The notes under the pieces were generated by a model, which had not been told where the DNA came from, made no database searches, and saw only the letters and a list, made by a program, of their open reading frames with translations. Source: Dermacentor variabilis (lineage: Eukaryota > Arthropoda > Arachnida > Ixodida > Ixodidae). Taken from it: a stretch of 64,000 nt of DNA. Each line of letters starts with the position of its first letter. Within the stretch, counting starts at the first letter, position 1. The position numbers and the translations under genes were made by a program. The stretch spans positions 1,798,001 through 1,862,000 of the forward strand of contig NW_027460346.1 in NCBI RefSeq assembly GCF_050947875.1, in the 5' to 3' direction. Below, piece by piece: positions 1 through 8,740 of this stretch.

Positions 1-891
1 TCGAAGTTTGAGAGGCCGAGGTTCACGCCCATGAGAGCAAAGGGGAACACACGTAGTGCGGATGCGAGTGAAAGCAGTGCGACCGAACCTAAGGAGACGG
101 CGGCAGCCGAAGCCGAACGCAGAAAGCGGTTCGAGATGAGGCAAGCGCGCGTGTGTTACACGTGCCAGAAGCCGGGTCACTTTTCGGCGCAGTGTCCGGA
201 CAGAAAGCGGTTCGAGACGAGGCAAGCGCGCGTTTGTTATACGTGCCAGAAGCCGGGTCACTTTTCTGCGCAGTGTCCGGAAACAAAACCAAAAGTTGTG
301 TTTTTGTCAATATGCAGCACTGACGAGAACATGAAGCTTCTCGAGCCTTACATGCGAGACCTCCTCGTGAACGGGAAAGAGTGCCGAGTGCTTCGCGATT
401 CCGCAGCTACGATGGATGTAGTTCACCCCTCCTACGTAGAACCCGATATGTTCACAGGCGAGTGCGCATGGATCAAGCAAGCCGTGGAAGCTCATAGCGT
501 GTGTCTGCCCGTAGCAAAAGTGCTTATTGAAGGACCTTTCGGAGCGCTTGAGACGGAGGCGGCAGAGTCATCTATGCTGCCCCCCCAGTACCCGTACCTA
601 TTTTCAAACAGGTCCGATCACCTCCTGCGCGAGAAGGGGCTTTTGTTTGGTGAGGCTAGTGTTCAGGCCTTAACCAGATCGAAGGTTCGGGAGCTCGCTG
701 CAAAGGCGGTAGTTGCGGGGCCGACGTTATCAAACAACGAAACAGGGTCAGAGGCGCAGCAAGCCGATATTCAGAGCACGCCCGAACTGAATAAAATTGA
801 GCCTGTAGCGTTGAAGGCGCCAGATACTGGAGAGGAAATGCCCGACACGGGAAAGTTAGAAGAGCTATCTACCTACGTCAGACGGACTTGA
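1..891 (+). CDS. Gag-protease ORF of an integrase-first Ty3/gypsy element, 5' end outside window
   Basis: The frame is open from base 1, so the true start lies upstream of the window; the first internal ATG is at 31. Counting from that ATG, two CCHC zinc knuckles (CX2CX4HX4C) lie at residues 42-55 and 69-82 and would bind the element's RNA in the virus-like particle. Residues 107-140 look like a retropepsin: a hydrophobic stretch followed by LRDSAAT (D123), where the family normally has DSG or DTG. The tail to residue 286 is polar and has no motif I recognise. The frame stops at 891, and the pol frame, open from 860, overlaps it by 32 bases in the +1 frame. The capsid part of Gag is not in the window. 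The retrotransposon call is firm; the protease call rests on one motif and its position. Confidence 0.8.
   Translation, partial: SKFERPRFTPMRAKGNTRSADASESSATEPKETAAAEAERRKRFEMRQARVCYTCQKPGHFSAQCPDRKRFETRQARVCYTCQKPGHFSAQCPETKPKVVFLSICSTDENMKLLEPYMRDLLVNGKECRVLRDSAATMDVVHPSYVEPDMFTGECAWIKQAVEAHSVCLPVAKVLIEGPFGALETEAAESSMLPPQYPYLFSNRSDHLLREKGLLFGEASVQALTRSKVRELAAKAVVAGPTLSNNETGSEAQQADIQSTPELNKIEPVALKAPDTGEEMPDTGKLEELSTYVRRT
121..282 (+). repeat. 81-bp in-frame tandem duplication doubling the zinc knuckle
   Basis: Copies 121-201 and 202-282 differ at only a few bases. Each is 27 codons and carries one complete CCHC knuckle plus the preceding basic linker (RKRFE...RQARV). The duplication explains why Gag has two nearly identical knuckles. 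Confidence 0.9.
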
Positions 892-3643
892 TAGGCTGCT
901 AAAAGTCAGCCGGTCGGCTTTGATAGCCGAGCAAAAGAAGGATGGCAGCCTAGAAAACGTGCGCTGCAATGTCAAGGAAGGTATCGCCAGGAAAAATGCG
1001 CGTTTTGTGGAAAGAGGTGGAGTCCTGTACCGGAAGTATCTAGACCGCAGGGGAGTGGAGTTCGATCAGCTGATCGTGCCTCAATGCTATCGTCAGGATC
1101 TGTTGCGCTTGTTGCACGGGGGTTCGTGGTCCGGACACCTAGGAGTTAAGAAAACTAAGGACCGTCTCTTGCAAGAGTACTATTGGCCAGGGTGTTTTCG
1201 GGACGCAGACCACTTCGTGAGGTCATGTGACACCTGTCAGCGGGTGGGCAAACCAGGGGACAAATCGAGGGCGCCGTTGAGATTGGTACCTATCATTACG
1301 GAGCCTTTTAGACGGCTCGTTATTGATACAGTGGGACCTCTGCCGGTAACAGCCACGGGGTACAGACACATTTTGACTGTGATCTGCCCAGCGACAAAGT
1401 TCCCTGAAGCAGTGCCGCTTAAAGAACTCAGCTCAGTTGAGATAGTCAATGCACTACTGTCCATATTTGCGCGAGTTGGTTTTCCTGCGGAAATCCAATC
1501 AGATCAGGGCACAGTGTTTACTAGCGCTTTGACGACAACTTTTGTCGAAAGGTGTGGGGTAAAGCTGTTACACAGCTCAGTGTACCACCCACAGTCGAAT
1601 TCCATTGAGAAGCTCCACTCCGTCATGAAGCGCGTGTTGAGAGCCTTGTGTTTTGAACATCAAACTGACTGGGAGCTGTGTCTGCCTGGGGTGATGTTTG
1701 CATTACGGACCGCGCCGCATGCAGCTACGGGGTTTTCGCCAGCTGAACTGGTGTACGGTCGCTCGCTGCGATCTCCGCTTCGCATGCTTCGAGAATCGTG
1801 GGAAGGCAGGAGCGACGACCCAGTCATGGTGGAGTACGTGCTTAAGCTCCTCGAACGCTTAAGAAGGGCACAGGAGTTGTCAGGTGAAGCAATGGCAAAG
1901 GCCCAGCAGAGGGCCAAGGTTTATTATGATCGGACCGCCAGGACCCGTCGTTTTGAGGTGGGCGATGAGGTCATGATATTGCGCACATCGCTAAACAACA
2001 AACTAGACGTGCAGTGGGAGGGCCCAGCACGAATTGTTCAGAAACTGTCGGACGTTAACTACGTGGTGAGTCTGCCAGGAAACCGGAAAGCACAGCAAGT
2101 TTACCACTGTAATCTGCTCAAACCTTATAGACAAAGGGAAGCAGTGGTGTGCATGATGGTAAACGTTCCTGAAGAGCTTCCGGTCGAGCTTCCGGGACTA
2201 GGCTCAGTGACGAACAGGAAAGACACCGATCAAGTCATTAGTGACTTAATCAGTAAAGCATCGCTGTCGCCTGAGCAGAAAACCGAACTACACCAGCTCT
2301 TACAAGAGTTTCAAGGTCTGTTCTCTGAGAGGCCTGGTAGGACTTCTGTACTTACTCATGATATAGAACTTACCTCCCCAGAGCCAGTACGATCCAAGGC
2401 GTATCGGGTGTCACCCCGCCAGAACGATATTATGGAGGCTGAGGTAAAGAAAATGCTACAGCTCGGTGTTATTGAGGCAGGTGAGAGTGATTATACCTCC
2501 CCTTTGATTTTAGTTGAGGTACCGGGCAAGGAACCTCGTCCTTGCATCGACTACCGCAGGCTTAATTCCATCACTAAGGATCAAATTTATCCGATCCCTA
2601 ACATCGAGGAGCGCCTTGAGAAAGTTAGTAGCGCTCAGTTTATTTCCACCCTAGATCTTGTCAGGGGTTATTGGCAGGTTCCACTTACAGAAGAGGCTAG
2701 TAGGTATGCGGCGTTCATTTCACCAATGGGAACATTCCGTCCTAAAGTGTTGAGTTTTGGTTTGAAGAACGCGCCATACTGTTTTTCAAGCCTCATGGAT
2801 AAAGTGTTGCGGGGACAGCAAGAATTCGCTTTACCGTATCTAGACGACGTAGCGATATTCTCCGCATCCTGGTCTGAGCATATGGCACACTTGCGGGCAG
2901 TATTAACCCGCCTGCGCGAAGCGGGCTTGACAGTCAAGGCTCCTAAGTGCCAGTTAGCACAGGCCGAGGTTGTCTACCTCGGTCACGTGATTGGTCAGGG
3001 TCGTCGCCGCCCCTCTAAAATAAAGGTGGCCGCTGTGCGAGACTTCCCGCAACCACGCACGAAGAACGATATTCGGTCGTTCTTAGGTGCAGCCGGCTAC
3101 TTTCAGAGGTACATCCCCAGGTACTCTGATATCGCGGCTCCCCTGACGGATGCTCTAAGAAAAACAGAGCCCCAAACAGTCGTATGGGACGAGACAAAGG
3201 AAAGAGCTTTTAGCGCCCTAAAGAGTGCCTTAACAAGCCAGCCTGTGCTAGGATCGCCAGACTATACAAAAGGGTTCGTTGTTCAGTGCGATGCTAGTGA
3301 GCGAGGCATGGGCGTTGTACTGTGCCAACGGGAAAATGGAGAAGTAGAACACCCCGTCCTGTATGCTAGTCGTAAGCTGACCAGTCGTGAGCAGGCGTAT
3401 AGCGCCACCGAGAAAGAGTGTGCATGTCTCGTGTGGGCCGTTCAGAAATTGTCATGCTATCTAGCCGGCTCGAGGTTTATCATTGAGACGGATCACTGCC
3501 CTCTCCAATGGCTGCAGACCATCTCTCCCAAAAATGGCCGCCTCCTGCGCTGGAGCCTCGCTTTGCAACAATATTCCTTTGAGGTGCGTTACAAAAAGGG
3601 GAGTCTCAACGGTAACGCCGATGGCTTAAGTCGAAGCCCCTAA
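860..3643 (+). CDS. Pol polyprotein with order integrase - reverse transcriptase - RNase H (Gmr1-like)
   Basis: The frame is open from 860 to the stop at 3643; the first usable start codon is only a TTG at 920, so it is probably reached by frameshift from Gag-PR. Numbering from 920: integrase HHCC zinc finger H66, H73, C103, C106; DDE core D136, D195, E230; GPY/F module around 367-388. There follows the usual pre-RT linker (about 430-500), then RT with fingers near 520-550, LDL at 578-580 and the catalytic YLDD at 640-643, then RNase H with D791, E831, D858 and D901. All catalytic residues are present and there is no internal stop. In ordinary Ty3/gypsy elements integrase follows RNase H; here the whole integrase module comes first, as in Copia-type and Gmr1-like elements. 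No chromodomain is visible. It may be a recently active copy. Confidence 0.92.
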   Translation, partial: KSYLPTSDGLDRLLKVSRSALIAEQKKDGSLENVRCNVKEGIARKNARFVERGGVLYRKYLDRRGVEFDQLIVPQCYRQDLLRLLHGGSWSGHLGVKKTKDRLLQEYYWPGCFRDADHFVRSCDTCQRVGKPGDKSRAPLRLVPIITEPFRRLVIDTVGPLPVTATGYRHILTVICPATKFPEAVPLKELSSVEIVNALLSIFARVGFPAEIQSDQGTVFTSALTTTFVERCGVKLLHSSVYHPQSNSIEKLHSVMKRVLRALCFEHQTDWELCLPGVMFALRTAPHAATGFSPAELVYGRSLRSPLRMLRESWEGRSDDPVMVEYVLKLLERLRRAQELSGEAMAKAQQRAKVYYDRTARTRRFEVGDEVMILRTSLNNKLDVQWEGPARIVQKLSDVNYVVSLPGNRKAQQVYHCNLLKPYRQREAVVCMMVNVPEELPVELPGLGSVTNRKDTDQVISDLISKASLSPEQKTELHQLLQEFQGLFSERPGRTSVLTHDIELTSPEPVRSKAYRVSPRQNDIMEAEVKKMLQLGVIEAGESDYTSPLILVEVPGKEPRPCIDYRRLNSITKDQIYPIPNIEERLEKVSSAQFISTLDLVRGYWQVPLTEEASRYAAFISPMGTFRPKVLSFGLKNAPYCFSSLMDKVLRGQQEFALPYLDDVAIFSASWSEHMAHLRAVLTRLREAGLTVKAPKCQLAQAEVVYLGHVIGQGRRRPSKIKVAAVRDFPQPRTKNDIRSFLGAAGYFQRYIPRYSDIAAPLTDALRKTEPQTVVWDETKERAFSALKSALTSQPVLGSPDYTKGFVVQCDASERGMGVVLCQRENGEVEHPVLYASRKLTSREQAYSATEKECACLVWAVQKLSCYLAGSRFIIETDHCPLQWLQTISPKNGRLLRWSLALQQYSFEVRYKKGSLNGNADGLSRSP

Positions 3644-4124
3644 CGTAGGAATCAGCCTCAAAATTGTTTGTTACTGATGTTTTTCTTCCTGAGGCAGGAT
3701 TTTTAACATATTGCTTTTGTTTAGTGTTTCAAAGTGATGACATGCTTTCTAGTGCAATTTTCCAATTTGTGGACGCGTTCTGAATGCTGCTAGACTACTG
3801 TAAGGAACTAGGCAGTGGTATAAAAGGGGAAAGAGCCTGGCAGGGCTTAGTGAGGGTTGTGCCGTGCTTGCTGACTGAGCGGTTGAGTTTCAGCGTAGTT
3901 CTAACGCTGGCCGGGAACGAGAACAAAAATGTGAACTCTCCCGAAGTCACTTTGCAGTGTCCTGTGCGAACCTGAACGAGAGAACGAGGCCTTCTCTGTG
4001 CGCTGCGCTCAAGAAACGTCAAGGGACGCCCGACTTCGGTTATGAGCATCATCGAGCGACATCCCTCCGGACAGCGGATGCAGTCCCCTGACCATCGGGA
4101 TCTCCTTCCCCCGGCGGGGCGGTC
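3644..4124 (+). other. Non-coding 3' region of the integrase-first element
   Basis: This stretch between the pol stop and the LTR has no convincing coding frame. It holds a TATAAAA at 3819-3825 and ends in a G-rich run (GGCGGGGCGGTC, 4113-4124) directly before TGTTAC, which could serve as the polypurine tract. The extra TATA box leaves open that part of this stretch belongs to another LTR. Confidence 0.5.
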
Positions 4125-4828
4125 TGTTACGTTTCGCCTACGACGCGCGGTTTAGCCGGCGCGGATGCAACGGACGCCGGGGCTTCGTTCAAAGCGGCAG
4201 ACATTTTGGCCCGTTCGGCGCCGCCGCTACGCCTCCCCGCCAAGCGCGTCCAGGCATGTTCCGATGCCACGTGTCTTCATGTGCGTGTGTGAGTGTATGT
4301 GCATATTGGTGCCCACGCTTGTCGAAGCGCCGCAGCTGGGGAGAGGAGCTCCCGACAACTGTGAAGCGAGGGGGTCTGACAGGCGCCGACACGACGTGAG
4401 CCACCTTCTCCTCCCCTTTGTGCCCCAGCGGCGCCGGTACGACGGCTGCGCCACCTTATCCCATTGTCCCCGAGCGGCACAGTCACGTGCTCGTCTATAG
4501 AGGGGTTCCTTCTTGCCCTCAACTGCGAGAGTATAAAAGCAGCTGCCCCCGGACGCCAAAAAAAAAGGGCTCCGATTTCTTCTGTTGAGTAACGTGCACT
4601 CCCGTCTCTCTACTTCGGTCAACCTGACCGCCAACTCTTTGCGATGTTAGAATAAACAAGTTGTTTTGTTGTTACCAGTCGACTCATGCTTTGCCGGGAC
4701 CTTCGGATGCTTCCAGTTGTACCCCAGGCCGCCAGGCCAACGCTACCCTTGGGGCTTGCGACCCAGGTGCAACAACGGGCGTCAGCGCCGAGTTCCCAAC
4801 AACTCGCGCCAGCGGTGCGATTAGAACA
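4125..4828 (+). repeat. Candidate 3' LTR
   Basis: The boundaries are read as TGTT...AACA, giving about 704 bp. Inside, in the expected U3-R-U5 order, are a TATAAAA at 4532-4538 and an AATAAA polyadenylation signal at 4651-4656. It follows the G-rich putative polypurine tract. The 5' LTR lies outside the window, so neither the boundaries nor a target duplication can be confirmed. A solo LTR of another element next to the pol region is the alternative. Confidence 0.6.
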
Positions 4829-5073
4829 CATGATAATCATGACGTGTCATGCATGCATTTCATTCATATCCTTATATTGAGTTGAAGAAACGACCACGAC
4901 AGCATATCATTCATACCATTAATGTCATGACGCACATGCCATGTCAAATAGGTCATATCATTGATGTCATGTCATGACATACATGCCACGACAAATATGT
5001 CATGTCCTTGATGTCAATAAATGTAATTCGTATTATGCTTGCAGGTATGTCATGCCGCCCTACACCTATTCGT
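4829..5073. repeat. Degenerate tandem repeat rich in ATGTCATG
   Basis: Two roughly 50-bp units (about 4919-4970 and 4971-5022) share ATGTCATGAC, CACATGCC/ACATGCC, and TTGATGTCA. Shorter ATGTCATG words are scattered on both sides. No coding frame. Confidence 0.6.
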
Positions 5074-5703
5074 TATACAATGTGTCCCAGCTAACCTTAG
5101 TCAGAGTTTAAAAATATGCGAATGTAACGTAGCTGGACAGAACCAAGGTAATGTTGTTTTCTGATGCTTGGAGGTATTCAATTTTTTTCATTCCGCCTAA
5201 TTAAATAAATAGTTTTAATTAATAAACTTCTCAAATATTATAATTAGATTAAATATGTCAATGAGAAAATTGTAGAGCGGCATAAGATACTCCCGATACA
5301 TCTTCCTGTTGCTCAATACGTGCTACATAAAAGTGTTTTTCCGAGCGTGAAAGAAGCCCGCAAACGCAAGCAAAATTGGCTCGCGACTGGCCGCTCGAGG
5401 CACTCTGCGTGTATTCGCGTGCTCCTTACGCACTCGGAAAAACACTTTTATGTAGCACGTATTGAGCAACCAGAAGCTGTATCGGGAATTTTTTCATGCC
5501 GCTCTACAATTTTCTCATTAACATATTTAATCAAATTATAATATTTGAGAAGTTGATTAATTAACACCAATTATCTAATTAGGTGGAATGAAAAAAATGA
5601 ATACCTCCAAGCGACGGCAAATAACATTACGTTGGTTCTGTCACGCTACGTGACATTCGCATTTTTTAAGCTCTGACTTAAGTTAGCTGGGACACCTTGT
5701 ATA
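5074..5703. mobile_element. Foldback element with long inverted arms (copy 1)
   Basis: The left end TATACAATGTGTCCCAGCTA and the right end, read on the other strand as TATACAAGGTGTCCCAGCTA, are near-identical. The inverted similarity continues far inwards (GCGAATGT; the TTTCATTCCxCCTAATTA block; the CAATACGTGCTACATAAAAG block), so most of the 630 bp folds on itself around a centre near 5390. There is no transposase frame, so it is non-autonomous. Confidence 0.8.
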
Positions 5704-5734
5704 TGCAGTTGAAAAAACGATCACGACGGTATCA

Positions 5735-5876
<142 letters not shown>

Positions 5877-5947
5877 TCAAAAAGCCTTAAGTTCACACGA
5901 ACAAATAGAATGCCAGTGTAAACAAGCTCCACTCTTGCAGATCTGCG

Positions 5948-6159
5948 ATGTGCCAATGGCGTCTCCATATATGTATGGTGGCCATGTTGGCTGCCGTGGC
6001 CGAAGCCGGGCCCACGCGCTCGGCGTGGGCGACGGTAATGCCCCAGTCACACGGGCTGGTAATCCGGGACGGCGAACCACCGCGTGCGGACTTCTTGACG
6101 GGATCGCCGCACGAGCCTGTGGCCTGGGCGAGCTTCCAAGATGACATCCAAGAAAGCGG
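5948..6159 (+). CDS. PLBD: Phospholipase B-like protein, exon 1 (signal peptide and N-terminus)
   Basis: Phospholipase B-like proteins (PLBD1/2, LAMA family) are secreted or lysosomal N-terminal-nucleophile hydrolases made as a precursor of about 550 residues that is cut in front of a catalytic Cys. The ATG at 5948 starts a signal-peptide-like run (basic start, then ICMVAMLAAVAEA) with a likely cut before GPTRS. The exon then codes for WATV, VIRDGEPP and AWASFQDDIQESG, as at the N-terminus of the family. The donor GG|GTGAGC at 6159/6160 is phase 2; joined to the acceptor at 39557/39558 it restores Gly and reads QESG-WSYLQIE, matching TGWSFLEI in vertebrate PLBD2 as I know the family. The exon encodes 70 residues plus two bases. 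Upstream CTCTTGCAG (5932-5940) could be a 5' UTR acceptor. The four exons here give 262 codons, about half the protein; the rest is beyond the window. Confidence 0.85.
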
Positions 6160-7527
6160 GTGAGCAGTCCGTGCGGTTTCTTAAAGAGACACCTAGAGGA
6201 AAGAAAAAAAATTGTTTAGTTTATGCTGACAGGATATTCCGTCAGAACTCTACTTACGTTAACTTCACGGCCATTGGTTCATTATTAAAAGAGAAACCGA
6301 AGATCAAAGCCTTCCTATCTTTCTTATGTTTTTTTTTATACCTCCATGAGAAGTAACGCATTTGAAAGTGTTTTCTCATACTTTTGCCGTGATTGCTTAC
6401 TAAATAGTTCCTGAAACTTCCTAAGTTCCGCCTTTGGCTCGTTTACAATACAATGTAATTCATCTTCACAAATATGAAATTTACTACACCCGAGCAGATC
6501 CTGTTCAGGATCCATGACGTTACCAACGTTACGGTGGGCTGGTGCAGGTTTATTAAGATAGTCATCGACACTCGTGCGTCCTTTTCCGCGTCATTTCTGG
6601 CTTATCAAGCCTCCTCGCATGGTAAGGGTGGCTTTCTTAGATACTGTAGAAAGGTAATTTACTAAGACAGCTAAACTCATTGTCTCCTTTGTGCCCCTGT
6701 CTTAAGCACCAACATTCTTAGGCTCTTATTCTTTTCCATATCACTTCCGGAATCGGACTTGGTTGCGAAGATGAACTAAATGTCGGCGTCTGGGAATTCT
6801 CTTTAGTCGCGATATTTGTCGGTCCAAACACATCGGCCTCACACGCCCAAAGTCTCTCGAATGACAACTGCTACTGAATTTTCTCGTTGGCTATAAATCA
6901 GAATCAGTTCTATAGTGCTGATTATAAAGATTACAGGATTTTAATATGCAGAAGGAGGTCCCGAAGTCAAAGACTACAATGGGGCTTCCTTTCCAAACTA
7001 GACATAATCAAGCACAGATTACAGCATTTGCAGTACACAGTGAATAAGAAAAAAATTACAGGTTTTTAGCATAAACAGGATAATTAAAGACTTAAATATG
7101 CATGAATAAGGAGCATATAAAAAGGCGCTGTAGGAAAATCTCATTAAATAATAATAATTTAGCAGTATAACTGACATGACGTACATAGTATAATTGGCGA
7201 GCTCGAATACATACGCACGACAAGGACATCAAGCAGCATTCTAATGGTACCGCAATGAAAACTAACTCAACGCGCACTGAAAGAATGGTTCTGATTATGA
7301 ACTTAGCATCAGTAGTGAACAGAATATGTTCTGTTGTTTCTTGAATTCGTGAATTTTACATATTTTTATATCTAATGAAAGTGTGTTACAGAAAGCGACG
7401 GATGGAAAATTGACTCTCTCCTTACCCTAATTAGTGTGCATTTGAGGTAAAATGAAGTTCATATTAACACCTGTTAACACTCGTATCTATTGCCGAAGAT
7501 TGCCGCAAGCTATCGCATCATGTGTAA
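6160..7527. other. Start of PLBD intron 1, no recognisable feature
   Basis: The stretch is AT-rich and holds only short non-overlapping frames. Bases 7090-7527 may be the 3' untranslated part of the LINE fragment that follows on the minus strand; that is a guess from position. Confidence 0.5.
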
Positions 7528-8740
7528 TTAATTTGGCGGAACATATTTAACGAGTTCTGCGACTGAACGAATCTGATTAGCTTGTAAAAGATATGCGGCG
7601 TTTTGGTTGTATAGGCTAAATGCAATTATTCTAATAACTTTATTCTGTAGGACTTGCACTGAGTTCAAATGGCTTGTGTAAGTGTTTCCCCAACAAGTAA
7701 TGCAGTAGGTAATGTTTGAATGAATAAATGAAAAGTATAACGACGGCAATATTTGGTGGTTAAATATGTTTCGTGTTTTTAGAAGCACCATAATCCCGTT
7801 GGCAATCTCCTGTTTTACTGTAGATATTTGCTCAATAAATTTAAGATTACTGTCCAGTTCTACAGCAAGACAATTACAGGAAAAGCTTGCGGAGATAGGA
7901 CTAGTGCCAAGAAAAATAGGAGGAATGGAGTGAAGTGTTCGTTGGTGGGCAAGTGAATGCGACAACTTTAATTTTTGACAAGTTTGTCTGTAGCTTAGTG
8001 AATGCGACAACTTTAATTTTTGACAAGTTTGTCTGTAGCTTTAGTATGGCACCACTTCATCATGCTGTATAGATCGTCATTAATGTTACATTTTACAGTG
8101 GTAAAACTTATATCGGAATTGATGACAATAGAATCGTCTTCATGAAGTATGCATTTCGTAGAATAAAGGCAATTAGACAGATTGTTGACATATATTAAAA
8201 ATAAAAGCCGACCCTATATACACCCTGGGGCATGCCGGTATTAGTGAACATGGTTCTAGAATAAACGCCTGCAATATTTATTACCTGCATTCTGTCTGTT
8301 AAGTAATGTTCTATTAATAGTAGTGCAGGGCCGGTAATCGTGATGATGCAAGAATATAAAATTAGATATGATGGTTTATTTTCTGAGACGCTTTCGTTAA
8401 GCCGAGAAATTTAGAAGCCACATAATTATCCTCATCGATGGCGAGTTTCATGCGATCAGTTAGCGCAACAAGAGCAAGCTGAGTCGAGTATCGCTGGCGA
8501 AAGCGGCATTGGAATTGTGGGAGAATGCTAAATTTTGTAAGATAATTTTGCTATAATGTTTAGTACACAGATGGGGCGATAACTGGAGATTACAGAGCGA
8601 TCACCTTTCATAAAAATTGAAGTGATTCTGCCCTGTTTAAGCTGCTGTGGGAAACTGCCCTATTTCAACATAATGTTTACTATGTCTGCAAGGATATCAG
8701 TGATTAAAGGCCAACTGCAACGAAATTATGGGCCGCGTAA
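7528..8740 (-). pseudogene. Decayed CR1/L2-like LINE, RT and C-terminal part
   Basis: Read on the minus strand, the 8740 end begins in the RT fingers (QLKQGRITSIFMKGD, SYRPICVLN). It passes the NTGMPQGV motif near 8235 and ends in a 160-residue frame at 8010-7528 of the type found behind LINE RT domains (FIHSNITYCITCWGNT, VQVLQNKVIRII). Several stops and frame changes show it is dead. The endonuclease and ORF1 are missing, so it is 5' truncated. Confidence 0.7.
7952..8041. repeat. 45-bp perfect tandem duplication in a LINE fragment
   Basis: Bases 7952-7996 and 7997-8041 are identical. The unit is a multiple of three, but it lies in an already dead LINE. Confidence 0.92.

Noticed and set aside
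3784..4052. Possible env-like third ORF of the integrase-first element
   Set aside because: Frames are under 90 codons, overlap on both strands and show no signal peptide or membrane segment of the expected kind.
4165..4634. Open frames of 111 and 135 codons on both strands near 4.2-4.6 kb
   Set aside because: They lie inside the candidate LTR and have no protein motif.
5877..6147. Minus-strand frames opposite PLBD exon 1
   Set aside because: Shadows of a GC-rich exon; the plus frame has signal peptide, family motifs and matching splice phase.
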